A DNA stretch of 64,000 nt from Aldrovandia affinis (GCA_029706075.1 JAINUG010000148.1:496001-560000), one strand, 5' to 3'. Positions 1-13,649 are shown, counted from the first letter of the stretch. A program made the numbers and translations. Notes: generated by a model not told the origin, from the letters alone.

Positions 1-143
1 AGACTCATCTCTCTCTCTCTGCGGCCAAGACGGAGAGGACAACACGCACAAGCAGGGGCTCTCCTCCACTGCAGAGACGATCCAAAAGCAAGGAGGGAAA
101 ACTGAGATGATCCCCCCCTCCCTTTCTCCCTCCCTCTCCCTCG

Positions 144-184
<41 letters not shown>

Positions 185-3100
185 TCTCGTCTCCTGCAGC
201 CCTGGCCCTGACCCCTCCGGCAGTAAAATGTGGGATGACTGCTGCGTTCTTTTCCAGCGCTCACCTCTGGACGGCCTCTGAGACGGCGCATTGTTTTCTC
301 CATTCCCTGGCAAGCCGCCGCTGGCCTGGAGTTTTATGTGAACTACTGCAGAGATGGCGATAACAATGATAATAACCGCAGGAAAACCTCCGTCGCTCAA
401 CTAAACAGAACAAAAAAAAAAAAAACTAAACAAAACACTGACAGCACCATGTGGAAAGAATGCAGGAGAGGGAGGGGGTGGCAACGGGTCAGGGCGGAGC
501 ACGGCTTGAGGAAGCGCTCAGGTGCTGCAGACAGGTGTCTTCAGGGGGCAGAGCACCCGTCACTGCGATCGTCCGTTTTAAGAAAGTCTGGCTACGTAAT
601 GCGCACGCAACTTATCCGTCTGTAACGCAGCTATGATTTGTGCCATCTACACTACACATCATCTGTTCCGTTGGATGTTTATCTGCACTGTGGGAACAAT
701 GCAAAACAAGTTTCTGTACAAGACAAATTATCATAAATTCAAATCTTTCATAATCTAATCTAATATAAATGCACACGATGGGGGTTAGACGCTGAGCTCC
801 TGCTGGGAGGCCACTGATTCCGATCGTAGTCTAAATCTCAACTGGCCTCATGACAGCAGCGCTAATGGAGAAGAGGGCTCTGGTCGAAACGCACCACAGC
901 GCTTTCGCAACGCGGGCCAGCGAGGAGGCGTGCGCCGCTGCAGTCGCGCCGCTGCAGATTACGCCGGTCTGCGTAGAGACGGCGGTACGAGCGCAGTGTG
1001 CACAGAGCAGCGCGCGCGCGTTCGCACGCAGTGTGTGTGTCGTGATGGCAAACAGGCCGAGATCGACACAAACACGGTGCGTCCCGTGGTGAGCGTGCTC
1101 GGCTTGCGACTGGCTGGGGGATCCAGGTATCCCAATATGTTCTGCAGATGTGGCCCGGTTCTGCTGGTGGATGGGCTCTAGCGTGGCCCCGCCCGCAACA
1201 CAGACACAAATCACGCGCAAGGAGAAAGGAACACGGGAACGCGGCAATACATAAACTCCTGGGTCAATCTTCAAAGGCCGCCCCCCCCGCCTGACAGCAG
1301 CGGGGGACTTTGATCGACGGCCTCGCCGAATTCCAGACCTGCTCCTTTCAACCTGGTCTGATCTAATCACCTCCCGCCCCCAAAATCTCAGCTGGCCAAC
1401 TCAAGCCCTCGCTCTCCACCCTAACGCAAGGTGTCTGCTGTGCTTCACCCAGGTGGGCTCCGGGCGCTCTGATTGGACATCGTCTCCGTAAAAGCGTTCG
1501 ACATCGCCAGATGGAAGGCAGGACAGCGATACCAGGAGCTGTGTGGAAAGAGGTCAAAGGTGAAGGGGGAAGGGGGCAGAGGGTTTCCTGATAGAGCCCC
1601 CCGAAACGCCGCTCCGTTTCACGCACCGGCCCGCGCGCCGCCCCAATGCGGGTTTCTGCGCTTCCGTGAGAAAGCGGCATCCAAGAGCTCACAGCAGCCC
1701 AGTGAGCACACATCCTGTATCTTATCTACGTGACCAAACAGACAACCAACCACCACCAACAGCGATGCTGAAGACGCAAGAACCCCGTTACCCCGGCCCA
1801 ACTCCAAGCACTTAAGAGCGTTATCTGCGGGCTCTGGGACGCACTCAGGGAGGGAGAGAGACGCGGGAGGAGGAAACGGAGGGAGGGAGGGAGGACAGTC
1901 ATCACTCAGCGTTCACGGGGCTGTCGCGCTGTGCCGATAAAAGCTATCTCCCACTGGGGCTGGGGAAGACTGTCCCTCACCGCGCCCCTCTACTCCTTCA
2001 CCGAGCAGATCCAAACCCTTGACCCCGAGTGGCGGGAAGGGCAGAGGTTATCCGGGGGTTATCAGGACCAAACGAGCGGATATCAGGGCCGCTCGAGCCT
2101 CTGCTTCCCTGCCGCCATCCGCGCAGGACCCCGATGGGGGCTTTGGACCGTGTGACAGTGACCCGGCGGCGAGCCACGCGGGTTTCACCAAGACTCGTTC
2201 TTTTGTCAGTTACGGTTCGTTAGCATGAGCACGCTGCGCCGATATTCTAGCCCAGGACTCTAGGCTGCCATTACGGTCACAGCTGGATGTTGAACGGGGC
2301 TCAATTTGGACAGACCGTGCAGCGGTCTTGACTTTCAAGGGTCAAGCGGCCCATGACCTGGAAATGGTCATTTAACCAGTATCGTTACCAGATGGATTGA
2401 CCAGCATCGCTATCAGATCAGAGAACAGGATGACCCAAAACGACCGCTCGTTCACAAGAAATAAGAAAACGGTTTGACAGCAACAAAACCGTTTGTAGAT
2501 GCTCTGCTCTAATCGGCTATCCCAAAAGTGGCTTCCAAATGTGCTGTGCCGTAACGCGCTTCACACGGTAGGCTGGTATCCGGGCCACAGTACTGGCAGG
2601 ACCTGTAGGAGAAATGCTCTCCGGGACTTCTGCGAAGTAACCGCCACTCTGTCTGAGCTGTGTTGCGTTATGCCGACTGCTCCGGCACTGAGAACAGAGG
2701 TGATTCGCTCAATCTCACGCTCCCTCGCTCCATCGCTCCCCCTCCCTCCCTCCGTCTTGCCAACTACCCCAGCACAGAGGCTCCAGTGTCCCGGGCAGAG
2801 AGCAGGAGCGAAAACGTGAGCGGGAAACATGCTGGAACACTCCGCCGCCATGGTGTCATCCCGGTTCAGCCCAAGGCCCCACCTGTCACCCCGGACAAAG
2901 AGCAGAGCCAGAGATCATATCGTTAAACTCAATTAGAGGTCAGACCCAAAACCAAGACCTCATTGTTGTCGGGGAGACTGGGGAACGCAGCGACGCCGTT
3001 TGACCTGAACTACTCTGGCAACTTAACAGAAAAATAAATAAATCGCACGCAAATCGCCATCTTCTTGCATTTAAAACCCCAAATGTGCTATGTTCCAGGA

Positions 3101-3280
3101 CAGAGCGTCTGCGACGGTGGGACGCAGGGGAGGCGGGACAGTAAGGAGCACGAGGGCTGGAGAGGGGTTCTCTTTTGGAGGGGTTCTGAACGGAGGAGCG
3201 GGGTGAGAATGCACAACGATTCCCTGCATTCCCTGGGACAATCGGCCTGCTTCATCTCCACCAATCGCCTCGTGCCTGTG

Positions 3281-3377
3281 AGGGTGAGAGTGGCTCTCAC
3301 AATGGGCCCAGGCCTCTAGTTTAGCCGTGTGCAGGCCGGGTGAAAGTGAGAGCGGCTCTCACAATGGGCCCAGGCCT
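3281..3377. repeat. two tandem copies of a ~34-bp unit containing a perfect 17-nt palindrome
   Basis: The segment ending tctcacaatgggcccaggcct occurs twice, 62 bp apart. Each copy contains a hairpin with 7-bp arms GTGAGAG/CTCTCAC: 3284-3300 with loop TGG and 3346-3362 with loop CGG. The arms are kept in both copies and only the loop differs. Confidence 0.75.
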
Positions 3378-3584
3378 GTAATGGCTCTAGGAGGCAGACG
3401 GCGGGTTCAGCGGCGGGTGAGGAGGACGGCTGGCAGGTCATTGTTCTGTTATCAGCTCGCTACGCTCTGCTTGCAGTCTCCATGAGGTAAGTGAAAACAG
3501 CCTCTTCCTGAGACCTCTGTCTGCAGGCAGGCTGGGGGACCTGGCCCATGGATCACCTTCCTGCCAAGCGGAGAATGGAGAGCG

Positions 3585-3895
3585 GTGTGGAGCAGCGGTG
3601 GGAGCAACGGGGCCGAGCAGCGGTCAGAGCGGCAGCGTGGAGCAGACCAGCGAGCAGAAAAACCGTGTGGAACAGCGGTTAGAGCAGCAGCAGTGAGGAG
3701 CAGTGGGCAGAGCAGCAGCGTGGAGCAGACCAGTGAGCAGAAAAGCCGCGTGGAACAGTGGTCAGAGCAGCAGCAGTGAGGAGCAGGGGTCAGAGCGGCA
3801 GCGTGGAGCAGACCAGCGAGCAGAAAAGGCGTGTGGAACAGCGGTTAGAGCAGCAGCAGTGAGGAGCAGTGGGCAGAGCAGCAGCAGCAGGCCAG
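3585..3895. repeat. 83-bp minisatellite, about 3.5 copies
   Basis: Units begin near gcagcgtggagcagacc at about 3632, 3715 and 3798, giving an exact 83-bp spacing. Inside each unit a shorter GAGCAG/GCAGCA motif recurs. The open frames across this block arise from the lack of T-containing stops in the repeat. Confidence 0.85.
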
Positions 3896-6800
3896 GACAC
3901 GTCCGCGCGTGCAGCGGCGCGAGGCAGTAGCGAGGGAGTGAGATCACGAGGAGATGCTTTGGCCGTCGCCGGTCGTTACATGGTGCAGTGTTATAGTTTG
4001 CATATCTCACAGCTATGTTTATTTATCTCAGAATGCATCTGACACCCACAGGGCTCCTCAGCGGCCAAGAACCCACTGTCTCACAGGCCGGTTCACCCAA
4101 GGTTCAAGCCCAGAGCGTGTGCCGGCCAGTGCAGCGCTGCCAGAGGAATCCAGGCCCACGCGGGGGGGTCCTGGACTGGAAGAAGGCGTGAGAGAAGGAG
4201 TCAGTCATAGATGAATGGAGCCATCAAAGGCGAATAGGCTGAACCACAGCGAAGGGGATGCTGGGAAGGCAGGGGCTGAAGGGACATGGCGGCTGAGCAC
4301 TGGGGGGGGGTGTTGTTGAGGGGAAAGGCCAAGCCAAGCTCAGGGGGCTAGGTTAGTTGGCGTGTAATGAGACTGGGGTCAAGGTGAGACTGATTCCATG
4401 GGGCTCTTGCACACAAGACCGGGGTTAGCAAAACAGAGCAGCCGGTCACTTCCAACCGAAACAAAGGGAGGCTGACCGTAAGCCATTAAAAAGTCAAAAT
4501 AGTTCTTAATGTTTTGTTTTTCTGGATTAGTACTTAAGGAGATTTCTATGGGGAGATTTACCACCCACGCTCGGAACGTGCTGTCCAGCCAGCCCAGGGC
4601 TCCGGTGGACAGACAGACATAGCTACTTCTGTGACTGATGGCTGTGAGGAACCAGAACACAGGAAAAACCTGAACCGGCAGCCCCCACCCCCCACCCCCA
4701 CTGCAAGAGCCACCCTGCCCTTGGTCGTGGGACATCTGGCAACGCCTCCAGTCGGGCCTTTTTGGACTGGGGGTCAGACAAGGGTCACTCCTCCCTGCAA
4801 CTCACCATGAGCAAAGGTGAAGATTCTGTGTCTGTGTGTGTGTCTGCGTCTGTGTGTGTCTGTGTGTGCGTGTCTGTCTGTGTCTGTGTGTGTGTTGGTG
4901 GTAATGACTCCTGTCCTTTCAATGTTCAGATGCATTTTTGTATTTTACAAGTGTTTTGGAAGTCTCAGAGCCAGGAGTTGTTGGCGAATAGCGGTCTGAA
5001 ACAGGCACAGTTTCCGTGGAGGCTTTTCTCCAGTGAGGGATGAGAGCTAATGGCTAATGATAAGGTCCTAGGGAGGGATCGGAGGCTGGGAGACACTTCG
5101 GCTCTTAATTATTCAATTAATCCAGCCTTTTACAAGACCTACATTTCTTGATGAGTTCATGAACAACAGGTGAAGACAGTTCTTGTGTCCCTATAGGGAA
5201 CATCTTACTGTGGTATAATCTACGCGTGAACTGGTGTTTGTGTATACAGCCAATTAGCCAATTGAGCCAGGGTAATTGCTGTCGACAAAAAAACCTGCAT
5301 ACACCTTGCCCAGCCCTGCTGTAGAGTGTGGGGGAGAGGGTCCTGTGGCTGCACACCCACCCCCACCCCCACACCAGCACACCCCCACACCCAAGAGCCC
5401 ACTGCTCTGGTACCGGCCGATGGGGGAAACAGGAGCGGTCTCAGACCTGTGGCTTTACCCCACACTACAGCCTCACTCACCTGCCCAGCGACCCAACAGT
5501 CTCCCGCAGCGTGCCCACTCACTGACGGTCAGGAAGTGAGTCCGGCAGGGACACGGCAGTGAGCGGTGTGACAGAAGGCGTTCAGCGAGGTTTCGATCTG
5601 TCGTGTTACAAGAAAACGGGCTAAAAGGGCGTGTGAGACAGTAAAGTCCCCGTGGGAAAGCACATCTGCGAAGCGAATAAACCGACGAAGCGATGCCAAG
5701 CGAGCCAGACCGGAAACGTTGAGATGATTTAAAACATTGACACGGTGCTGTTGACTCACTCGACGCTGACCCCTCTAGGGTTACAGTGGGGTGGGGAGGT
5801 GAAGAGCTGACAAATTTGAGAAAAGAAAAAACCCCCCCGGAGTTTCCATGAGCCGATCTTCTCGAACACTCCCGAGGCTGTCCCGCGCAAAATCTGTTGA
5901 CACGCGCATCCTGCTAAACGCGTCCAGAGGGGGATTCATTTCAGCATAACAACATGGCTCAGCTCCACCGGTAACCCCGACACCTTTAGAATGGGTGGAA
6001 CCAGAGGAGGAGGACAAAGAAGAAACTACGTAGAATGGAAAGTGAGATCGTTACTCTGGCGCCAAAACGCACGACTCATTTCGACCCGAAACGCGCTACG
6101 GGGGGGTTAGGAACCGGAATCTGATGAAAGGGGCGTTTTTCCACAGGGGTCTCTTCGGATCTTAATGTGGGGAAATTCGCTCTCATCCACCACCACTGCT
6201 GCTTGTCTGGAACCGAAATCAACGCTAATTAAGGGTTTTCTGGGAATTTAATTTAAATCGTGCCGGTTGGGGGGGATGGGAGAGGGGGTTGTTTTTTGGG
6301 TGGACTTTCAGAGAGCGCACATCTGATAAGGGTGTTTTTTTTGTCTTTTTCCAGGGAGTAACCATTTCCCTGAAAATCAGCACAGATAGGCAGCTGTGTG
6401 TTCATAGTCACCATGGTGCGAAAACCAATAAACAAACAAGCCCCAAAATGTCAAAAGTAAATCAATGGCAAAGTTGGTGTCTCTGCATACCTGCGAGTCT
6501 ATTTCCAGCCCTCATGTCCAACCCCTCCCTCCAACACCAATATGAGCCTGCCCTCCTCAAACCTCCAAACGCATCAGTGCATGGTTCTAATTCGGAGGGA
6601 CAGCGGTGTGTGTGGAAATGAGGGGTCTCGCATCTCCAAGACCCCAAAAAAGAGAGCATATTTTCTGAATTATGAGCACAATTCTATTGGGGGATGAGCC
6701 CCGTGACCTACAGGGGTAGGAGCAGAGACAGAGTGAGGCAGACTCCCAGGCCCCTGTATGAGCGCTGGGGCTGTAACTCTGAAACCAGCTTGACTCCCAA

Positions 6801-9044
6801 TCTGGACACCAGCCAAGGTTGTTGGAAGGTCAGTGGTGTGCCCCCCCCAGCCCCACTTTCCCATTTCCCCCTCCCCCCATGCCACCCCCACACATATCCC
6901 TCCATCTTGCCACTGGACACAATGTGTCAACAACCCACTCCAGAGAGAGAGGAAAAGAGAGAGAGAGATGGGAGAGAGGGAGAAAGAGAGAGAGAGAAAG
7001 AGAAAGAGAAAGAGAGAGAGAGAGACGGGTTTATCGGCTACAGCACCGAGGAAATGCGAGTAGGGTCGGCCGGAGGCCACACTGCTGGTGCAGCACAAGC
7101 CCCCCTCCCCTTCCCCCTCTCCCTGGGGCGGAAGACAGTATCAGTGGCTGAAGAAAGTGATTACACCTGGCCTAGTTCTGGCTGTTAAATACAGGAAGGT
7201 CAGCCAGCGTGCGCTGGGGCCAGGCCCAGTTCATAGCCCACACGTCACGGCTGTCTCCTCCCAGCTACGCCCGCCGCTGCAGTGTCTGAGAAAAACCAGC
7301 ACCTGCCTCCCACACTGCACAACAGCGACATTATTACACTCACTCAAGCGCACACACACAAACAAACACACACAAACACACACAAACACGCACTGGCACA
7401 CACGCACGCACAAGCACGTACGCACACCATAAAAAGACCTATAAAGTGCAGAAATGTATGAACATGTGTCTCACAGAAGCAGCAGCTCCTGTGAGGCCAG
7501 CCAGGAGACCCCCCTCTGTGCTCAACCTCCGCGCTCATCCCCCGTTTCACTCATGACCTGCTCGGCTCTCCACAGACAAACACTCCCACAGCCCTCTCAC
7601 TTTACACAGAGGTGGATTCAGCTGATCGGATCCAGTTTACAAGCCCCTGCTACGACGAATGCAGGTATTCTCTGAGTTCGCTGAGCTGACCAACGCGACG
7701 GACTGCATCCGACCACGACCCCAGTGCACCCTGGGCGTTCTTCTCCCCTGCCCCACCGACGTGACCCGAGTCACGCGGAGTCGGGTCAGAGAAGAAACAG
7801 ATGAGAGAGAGAGAGAAAGAGAGAGGGATAGAAAGAGTGAGGCTATTGTTCTTTATCAGTTGAGCAGTTTCGTTTTTTTGGCTTTTGTTTTGCTTCACTC
7901 CATGTTTGCTTGAAGCCAGCCAGCTGATAACAACAGAGTGTCACGGACAGGGTGGATGGCTGCTGAACCTATGCCCCGCCCTGGCCTCTCTGGGCCCACC
8001 TGGCCCCCCCAGAACCAGGAGGGCTCGCCACTGGGCCCACCGCTGCAGTCAAAAGGGCCTAACCGCACTGGAGACGGAGCACCGGAGACGTAGAGGCCCA
8101 GGAGAGGAGTCCAAGTTCTTTACTGGACAGAACGTTCTCTTCTTCACATTGGGTAACACTGAGACGTCTACAGGGTGCGGTAAGGTACAGACGGTAAGCG
8201 CCGACACTGCGACGGTTAGAAGATCAACGGGTTTGACAAGGGGAGGAAATTCATTCTCCCCTCTTTTCATTTCCCACTGGTGCTCGCGGCGGGAATGCAA
8301 ACCCGCCAGCATTGAACTGCGGGACAGGTGAGCTCACAGTCGCTCAGGAGAAAGGTGACACTTTGACACGTCCAATGAGATGATGGGGGACGACTCATAT
8401 TCATTCAGATTAGAGGGAGTCAACGAGCTGAGATGAGTGAAGGAGGGCTTGACCTTCAGCCCAAGCACAGCAGGGGACCAGACCCTGCCGACACACAGGC
8501 CAGATGACCAGGAGGCCGATGGAATACCACCCATTTTCATCTTTCATCCTCGCTCTACCTACCTCCCATTCCATCTCTCTCCCCATCTCCCCCCTTAACC
8601 TCCCTCTCACCCCATCCATACCTCCCGCGCACCCCCCCCCCCCCAAAACCCAATCTCACAACTCTCCCTCCCCACGTGAGGGAGAGCAGAGCCGATCCAG
8701 ACTGCTTAGTCACCACGAGCGAGGGAACGAGGGAGAGAGGATCTGCTCTGCGCCACGCTGCCCTGACTGGCAGATCCACAGCAGATGTACTTTTCCAGGG
8801 TTCATGCACTCCCGCGGTGGGCCCGCGGCCCAGATTCGGCAGAGTGCCGTCCCTGTGCTGTTCCCCCCAGCGCCACTACCTCCTGACCCCCCCAACTCCA
8901 AGCCAGGGCAGCTTGGCCGTGACTACACTGCTCGCAGTTCAGTGAAAGGGAGACAGTCACACGCTATCAAAGCGACCCCAACACAAAAGAGCAAGTGGCT
9001 TTGTAACAGGGGGAGGCAAGAGGCAGATCACTCTTAAACGCTTT

Positions 9045-9330
9045 TCACCACTCCTGAATTGAGCAGCTCTCTCCCACTGCTCTCTCCCACTGCTCTCTCC
9101 CACTCCCGTGTTGCGGTACACAGGTTCACAACTCCACGATCCCGCGAATCTCTCTCCCTGCTATGTCGGGCCCCAGGATCCAGGATATCTCTCTCATTAC
9201 CACGGTTCCAGAATCCATCAGATCTCTCTCGGCTTTCTACAACTCCAGGATGCAGCGGATCCAGACCTTTCCGTACTACCATCTATGACTCCGGGAGATC
9301 CAGCAGATCTCTCTCACTGCTACGTATGAG
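9045..9330. repeat. degenerate tandem repeat (CCAGGATCCAG...ATCTCTCTC)
   Basis: It begins with three copies of ctctctcccactg (9063-9105). After that come about five diverged units of roughly 35-60 bp, each ending in a form of CCAGGATCCAGCAGATCTCTCTC. It looks like an old minisatellite. Confidence 0.6.
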
Positions 9331-9797
9331 GGAGCTGTGGGAGGCCAGCAGTGGGAGGTTAGCGAGAGGAATGCGTTTCCCTGAGGTTCACCTCTCCTAA
9401 AAGAGTTCCACTCCACCCCCTGCACTCCCCATCACTGCCACGCTGGCCTGGGGCCGTTGGCGAGGCAGTGATGTCACATCATAACTGTTTAACTTTCCCA
9501 GATTAAATATTTGGGCTTCAGAAGTCTTCCCCTGGAAGCCTGCGCAACGCTGCCACTGGGGGAAAGCACCATGACATTAGCAGTGGACCCTGCCAGCAGA
9601 CTGGTTCCTGACCCTCGTGTGGAGATAGGCGTCACGCAGCAGGGCCGTGCTCCCACTGTCTCCTACCTGATTAGCCTTGACCCGTGGCAGCTGGGTAAAA
9701 CAGCTCGTTGAAAATGTTAACAGACAACATTCTCCAGACTCAGAGGGGGAAAATCCCCAAAGAGAAACCAGTGAGTGGGGCCGAGGCACTGGATGCA

Positions 9798-9802
9798 GAA
9801 GG

Positions 9803-9843
<41 letters not shown>

Positions 9844-9853
9844 CTGACGTGTG

Positions 9854-9942
<89 letters not shown>

Positions 9943-9960
9943 GACATGTGTGTGTGTGTG

Positions 9961-10022
<62 letters not shown>

Positions 10023-10050
10023 ATGTCTGTGTGTGTGTGTGTGTGTTTGT
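9798..10050. repeat. long interrupted (TG)n microsatellite
   Basis: About 250 bp of TG repeat, broken by GAGCTGACG, CGGACATG, ACATG and CATGTC interruptions. Long histidine/threonine or cysteine/valine frames here are repeat translations, not proteins. Confidence 0.97.
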
Positions 10051-10059
10051 CGTGGTTGT

Positions 10060-10920
10060 TGGGCAGGAAGGGGTGGAACGAGCATATAAATGAACAAACA
10101 AACAAGGGATAAATAAATGAAGTAAATTTTGGGCTGTAATAGGAACCATGCAGGACAGTGCGTACCAGGACAGGACCAGCGGGCGACAGGGAGAGGGGAG
10201 AGGGGAGAGGGGAGAGGGGGGCCGGCGCAGGGCCCTTGCCCAAACCCTGGGGTGACGTCACTGGCCATGGTTAGCTCTGGGACGGATTACAGAGGCTTTG
10301 AGACCAGCCTGATACCCAGCTGGAATTTCTTATTCACTTTGAAGACCGGAAAATAAAAAGGAGGACTGTGCTTGTGTTTGGCGGGGAGGGGCGGGGCGGA
10401 GCGAGGGCACCATGTTCTGCGGGCGCTCCCGCCTTTGAAGGGCAGTGTTTTGATAAAGCGACGGAGGGGTCAGGGCGCCATTAAGGCATATTCGCGCAGG
10501 CAACAACGGGAAAACGATGCAAGCGCGATAAAAGGTGTCCTTGCGACTCATCACGCACCCGTCGGTTTCCCGATAGCACGTAGGGAAGGGCGGAGGGCCA
10601 GGCAGGCCCATGGTCATTTTCACGTATTTATATTTTGAATTCTGTGAGCTTTTATTTGAGGAGCACTGTTCCACATGGGGAAACTTGGCAAGGCCCCTTT
10701 TTCATCTGTGCACCGCACAGGGAAGGTCGATGTTAATGTGCCTCTGACACTCCTGGGTCCAAAGCATTTTGGGGTTTAAACTCATCGCAGAGCATGAGAC
10801 TCACAGGTAATTTTCCATCATTTGAGAATGAGTACTGTAGAAACCATAGTATTCTAGGAAAGGGGGGGGGGGGGCAATTTCTGTTTGATGGCACCTGTCA
10901 AAGCCTGCGTCAAGATTTGT
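10060..10920. other. intron sequence, no feature beyond a short G-rich repeat
   Basis: A (GGGAGA)n run lies at 10190-10220. Otherwise I see no gene, RNA or mobile element in this stretch. Confidence 0.5.
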
Positions 10921-10921
10921 G

Positions 10922-11085
10922 GTTCTGTGTGGCTCAGTAGGTAGAGCATGGCATTGGCGACACTTAGGTTGTGGGTTCAATTCCCACTGGGACCACATAT
11001 ACTGAAAAAAAAAAAGTATGCATTCACTACTAAGTCGCTTTGGATAAAAGCGTCTGCTAAATGGCATATATTATATTATTATATC
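10922..11085 (+). mobile_element. tRNA-derived SINE, family 1, full-length-like copy
   Basis: The pol III A box TGGCTCAGTAGG is at 10930-10941 and the B box GGTTCAATTCC at 10974-10984. A short A-run and a 3' tail follow. The tail contains the 17-nt hairpin CGCTTT-GGATA-AAAGCG (11036-11052) followed by GTCTGCTAAATGG. The hairpin with GGATA loop is the recognition feature of UnaL2-type LINE tails. It ends in an AT-rich stretch (tatattatattatt). Confidence 0.85.
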
Positions 11086-11089
11086 AGGA

Positions 11090-13425
11090 TATCTGCAGTC
11101 AGGATAAGCCCCTTAATGCTGTGTCAGATGGGTTCAGAGGCCCTACTTGCCAGGTTCTGGGAGTACAGACCTCTCCAGGCGAGGACCTCGTCAGTACACA
11201 GCTCCGCTCCTACACAGTACACCCCGAGGGGTTAACTTGAGTTCCCGTCCGTGATAAAGGAAGGAGCCGGGCCTACAGGCCCCCTGCTCCTGGCCTGAGT
11301 TTGACATGCACCTCTCTTCTCTTATCTCCATGAGGAACAGGAAGCCCTTCTCCGAGGATGGAGGAGTGACAGTTGGACAAGCACATTCCTCTCCTCTCCT
11401 TTTTCCCCGCCCCCCCCCCCACACTTTTTATTTCATCTGCTCACTCCTGCCCTCTCCAGAACACACGGATCTGAAAGTCGATCAGACCCCTGCCGCAGGT
11501 CACCATGTCGACTGCGCGTCCCGCCGGGCCCGGCACTGTCCTGACACCAGGAGGAGGGAGTAGGTGGGGAAGGGGGGGGCAGTGTGAATGTGGTTATTGA
11601 GGGACCCCGGGACGTCCCGTATCGTGTGACTCCTCGCCCCCGGAGACGGGACGAGCATGCCAACACCAACAGACCAACATTGTAACCTTATACTCCCAGA
11701 GCCGGACCGACACCGACCCCGTACGCGGACCCGCTGGGCTCCAGACGCCTGTCAGCCACCGGTCCAAATGAAGAGTCCCGACCAGGAACCCAAACACGGG
11801 GGGGGGGCTGCGCCGGAAAATACGACCCTCCGTTCCTGACGGAGGAGTCGCACAGGGGGTGAGTAATAGGTCCCCATTGTGAGCTCTCGGTCGCGAGTGC
11901 CAAAGATCTGTAAAGCACAGAAATGCTGCGCCCCGCGCTCCACCTCTCATGTCTCTCTCAGCGCACATTTCTATACGTTTTCTCCAATCATCCTGTGATT
12001 CTTTTTTTTTCTTCTCCATTTTCCTAAATTGGCTGGTTGGATGGACAAGGTTTGCATACCAAGATGGAAGTGTTTCCAAGCACTGAGGAATTTGGCAAAG
12101 GCCAATCTTTGGGGAAGAATTCATTATTGTCATTGTCATGCTGTGCCCTACGGGGAGATTTGGGAGGGGGGAGAGAGAGCACGAAGTGTTGGTGGCTCCA
12201 CAAAGGCGGACGGCGGGAGCATTTAGATGCGTTTCCAGAGCCCTTCCTTTACCCCGGGGGCACGTGACACTGCTGACGCAGGGGAGAGCGATCGGGGGAC
12301 CGAGGCAGGCCGCCGTGCGGAGAGAGAGAGGCAAGCACCTGACTGCCCGAACACAGAGGAACCGTGACACCTGAGGCCGACGGCAACGTGACCGTGAGGT
12401 CACCCACAAGGAGCGAGCGCCGGAGAAAGAGAGGGACGGACAGAAGCCTTCATCGGCCCCCACAGCGACGGTGAGCATTGGCGAGCGCTCTCTGAACAAC
12501 AGCGTGCGCCACCCGCTCTCGTCAAAGCCCTTTCAGAGAACCTGGCCGCGCAAAAACTCGCTCTTTCGCTCTCCCCCGTTACGCGTTCTTTTTTCTAAAC
12601 GGTCCACGTTATCGCACAGGGCTTTCAGCTGAAGCCAGAGAGCCAGAAGGCCGCACTCTTCAGCCACGCTGGGGCGTCTGGACCGCGCGCGGGGTCCGTC
12701 CACGCAGCGAGAGAGGGAGCACCGGCCGGTCACCGGGAGAGTGACAGCTTCCTCCTCCGTTTGAACCCCAGTCAGCCCCCCCCTCCCCCTTTTCCGGAGG
12801 TCAAGGGTTCAGAGCTGCGCGTGTGCCAAAAGATAAACTCGTGAGACGTCTTCTCCCCTGTGTAAGACCCCGGCTCACCCTTCTCTCTCTCTCTCTCTCT
12901 GCCACAGACTCAGAGTCTGACTCCACCACCGAGGAACGAGCCAGGGAGAGAGCTCCCTCTATAGCAGCCACAGGCAGACCGCCGCCCGGCCCGGGGTGAG
13001 AGAGGGAGGCCGGAAAACACCTGCTGCAGGCTCCCCACTTTTACCTGAGCGTGACCGTTACAGAACCAGCCAGATGCCTCACGCACAGACACACCCTGGG
13101 GAATTCAGCAATGCAGGGAAAAGTCACAGTGATGCAATGAGCCACAGGTTACGTCCATGCACTTCCTGGATAAATGTGACCTTTCTCTACTGGGAAGCTC
13201 TTGGGAAATGATTGAAAACCCCGATCTTGACGGTTTTGGCTGCGTGTCCAAACGTCACCCTCTAATCCTCTGAATGTGAAACCCACATTTCCACTCCCGA
13301 CAAGTCCGTTCTTGCTATGCCAACATAATTGCGGCAGGTATAAAATATGTTTAATTTTTTAAAAATTGCATTGTCATAGCAGCAGCAACCTCAGTTGTGC
13401 GCATGCATGTCTGTGTGAGTGTGTG
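11090..13425. other. intron sequence without recognised gene
   Basis: It contains a 301-codon minus-strand open frame (11594-12499) with no recognisable domain, in GC-rich DNA where stops are rare. (CT)n lies at 12882-12900. Nothing else is supported. Confidence 0.5.
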
Positions 13426-13426
13426 T

Positions 13427-13647
13427 ACATTACATTACATTACAGGCATTTAGCAGACGCTCTTATCCAGAGCGACTTACACAGTTTACATTTCTTTACA
13501 ATCCATTTATACAGCTGGACATTAACTGAAGCAATTCAGGTGAAGTACCTTGCCCAAGGGTACAACGGCAGTGTCCCACCTGGGGATTGAACCTGCAACT
13601 TTAACATTACAAGCCCACTTCCCTAACCATTATACCACACCACACTG
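13427..13647 (-). mobile_element. tRNA-derived SINE, family 2, near full length, UnaL2-type tail
   Basis: On the minus strand it begins with a tRNA-like head (tggttagggaagtgggcttg), has a B box GGTTCAATCCCC, a body with ggcaaggtacttcacctg, the 17-nt hairpin CGCTCT-GGATA-AGAGCG (13458-13474), then GTCTGCTAAATGCC and four TGTAA-type repeats. Terminal (TGTAA)n and the GGATA hairpin are the shared 3' features of eel UnaL2 and UnaSINE1. Confidence 0.88.
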
Positions 13648-13649
13648 TG

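Larger units (their letters stand above)
1..9040. other. exoc6b intron sequence downstream of exon N, no gene seen
   Basis: No exon-like conserved frame was recognised. The stretch is GC-rich with scattered simple repeats: (CT)n at 145-192, a CpG-rich block near 860-1200, TG-rich at 4829-4893, GA-rich at 6945-7025, CA-rich at 7345-7420 and GA-rich at 7803-7835. The open frames here are short, unrelated to known families as far as I can see, and follow base composition. Confidence 0.6.

Noticed and set aside
9717-10268. Long His/Thr and Cys/Val open frames
   Set aside because: Translations of the (TG)n microsatellite.
11594-12499. 301-codon open frame on the minus strand, the longest in the window
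   Set aside because: No recognisable domain, mixed compositions along its length (KKKKK run, Arg-rich parts), GC-rich DNA with few stops, and it lies inside the exoc6b intron without splice-compatible partners.
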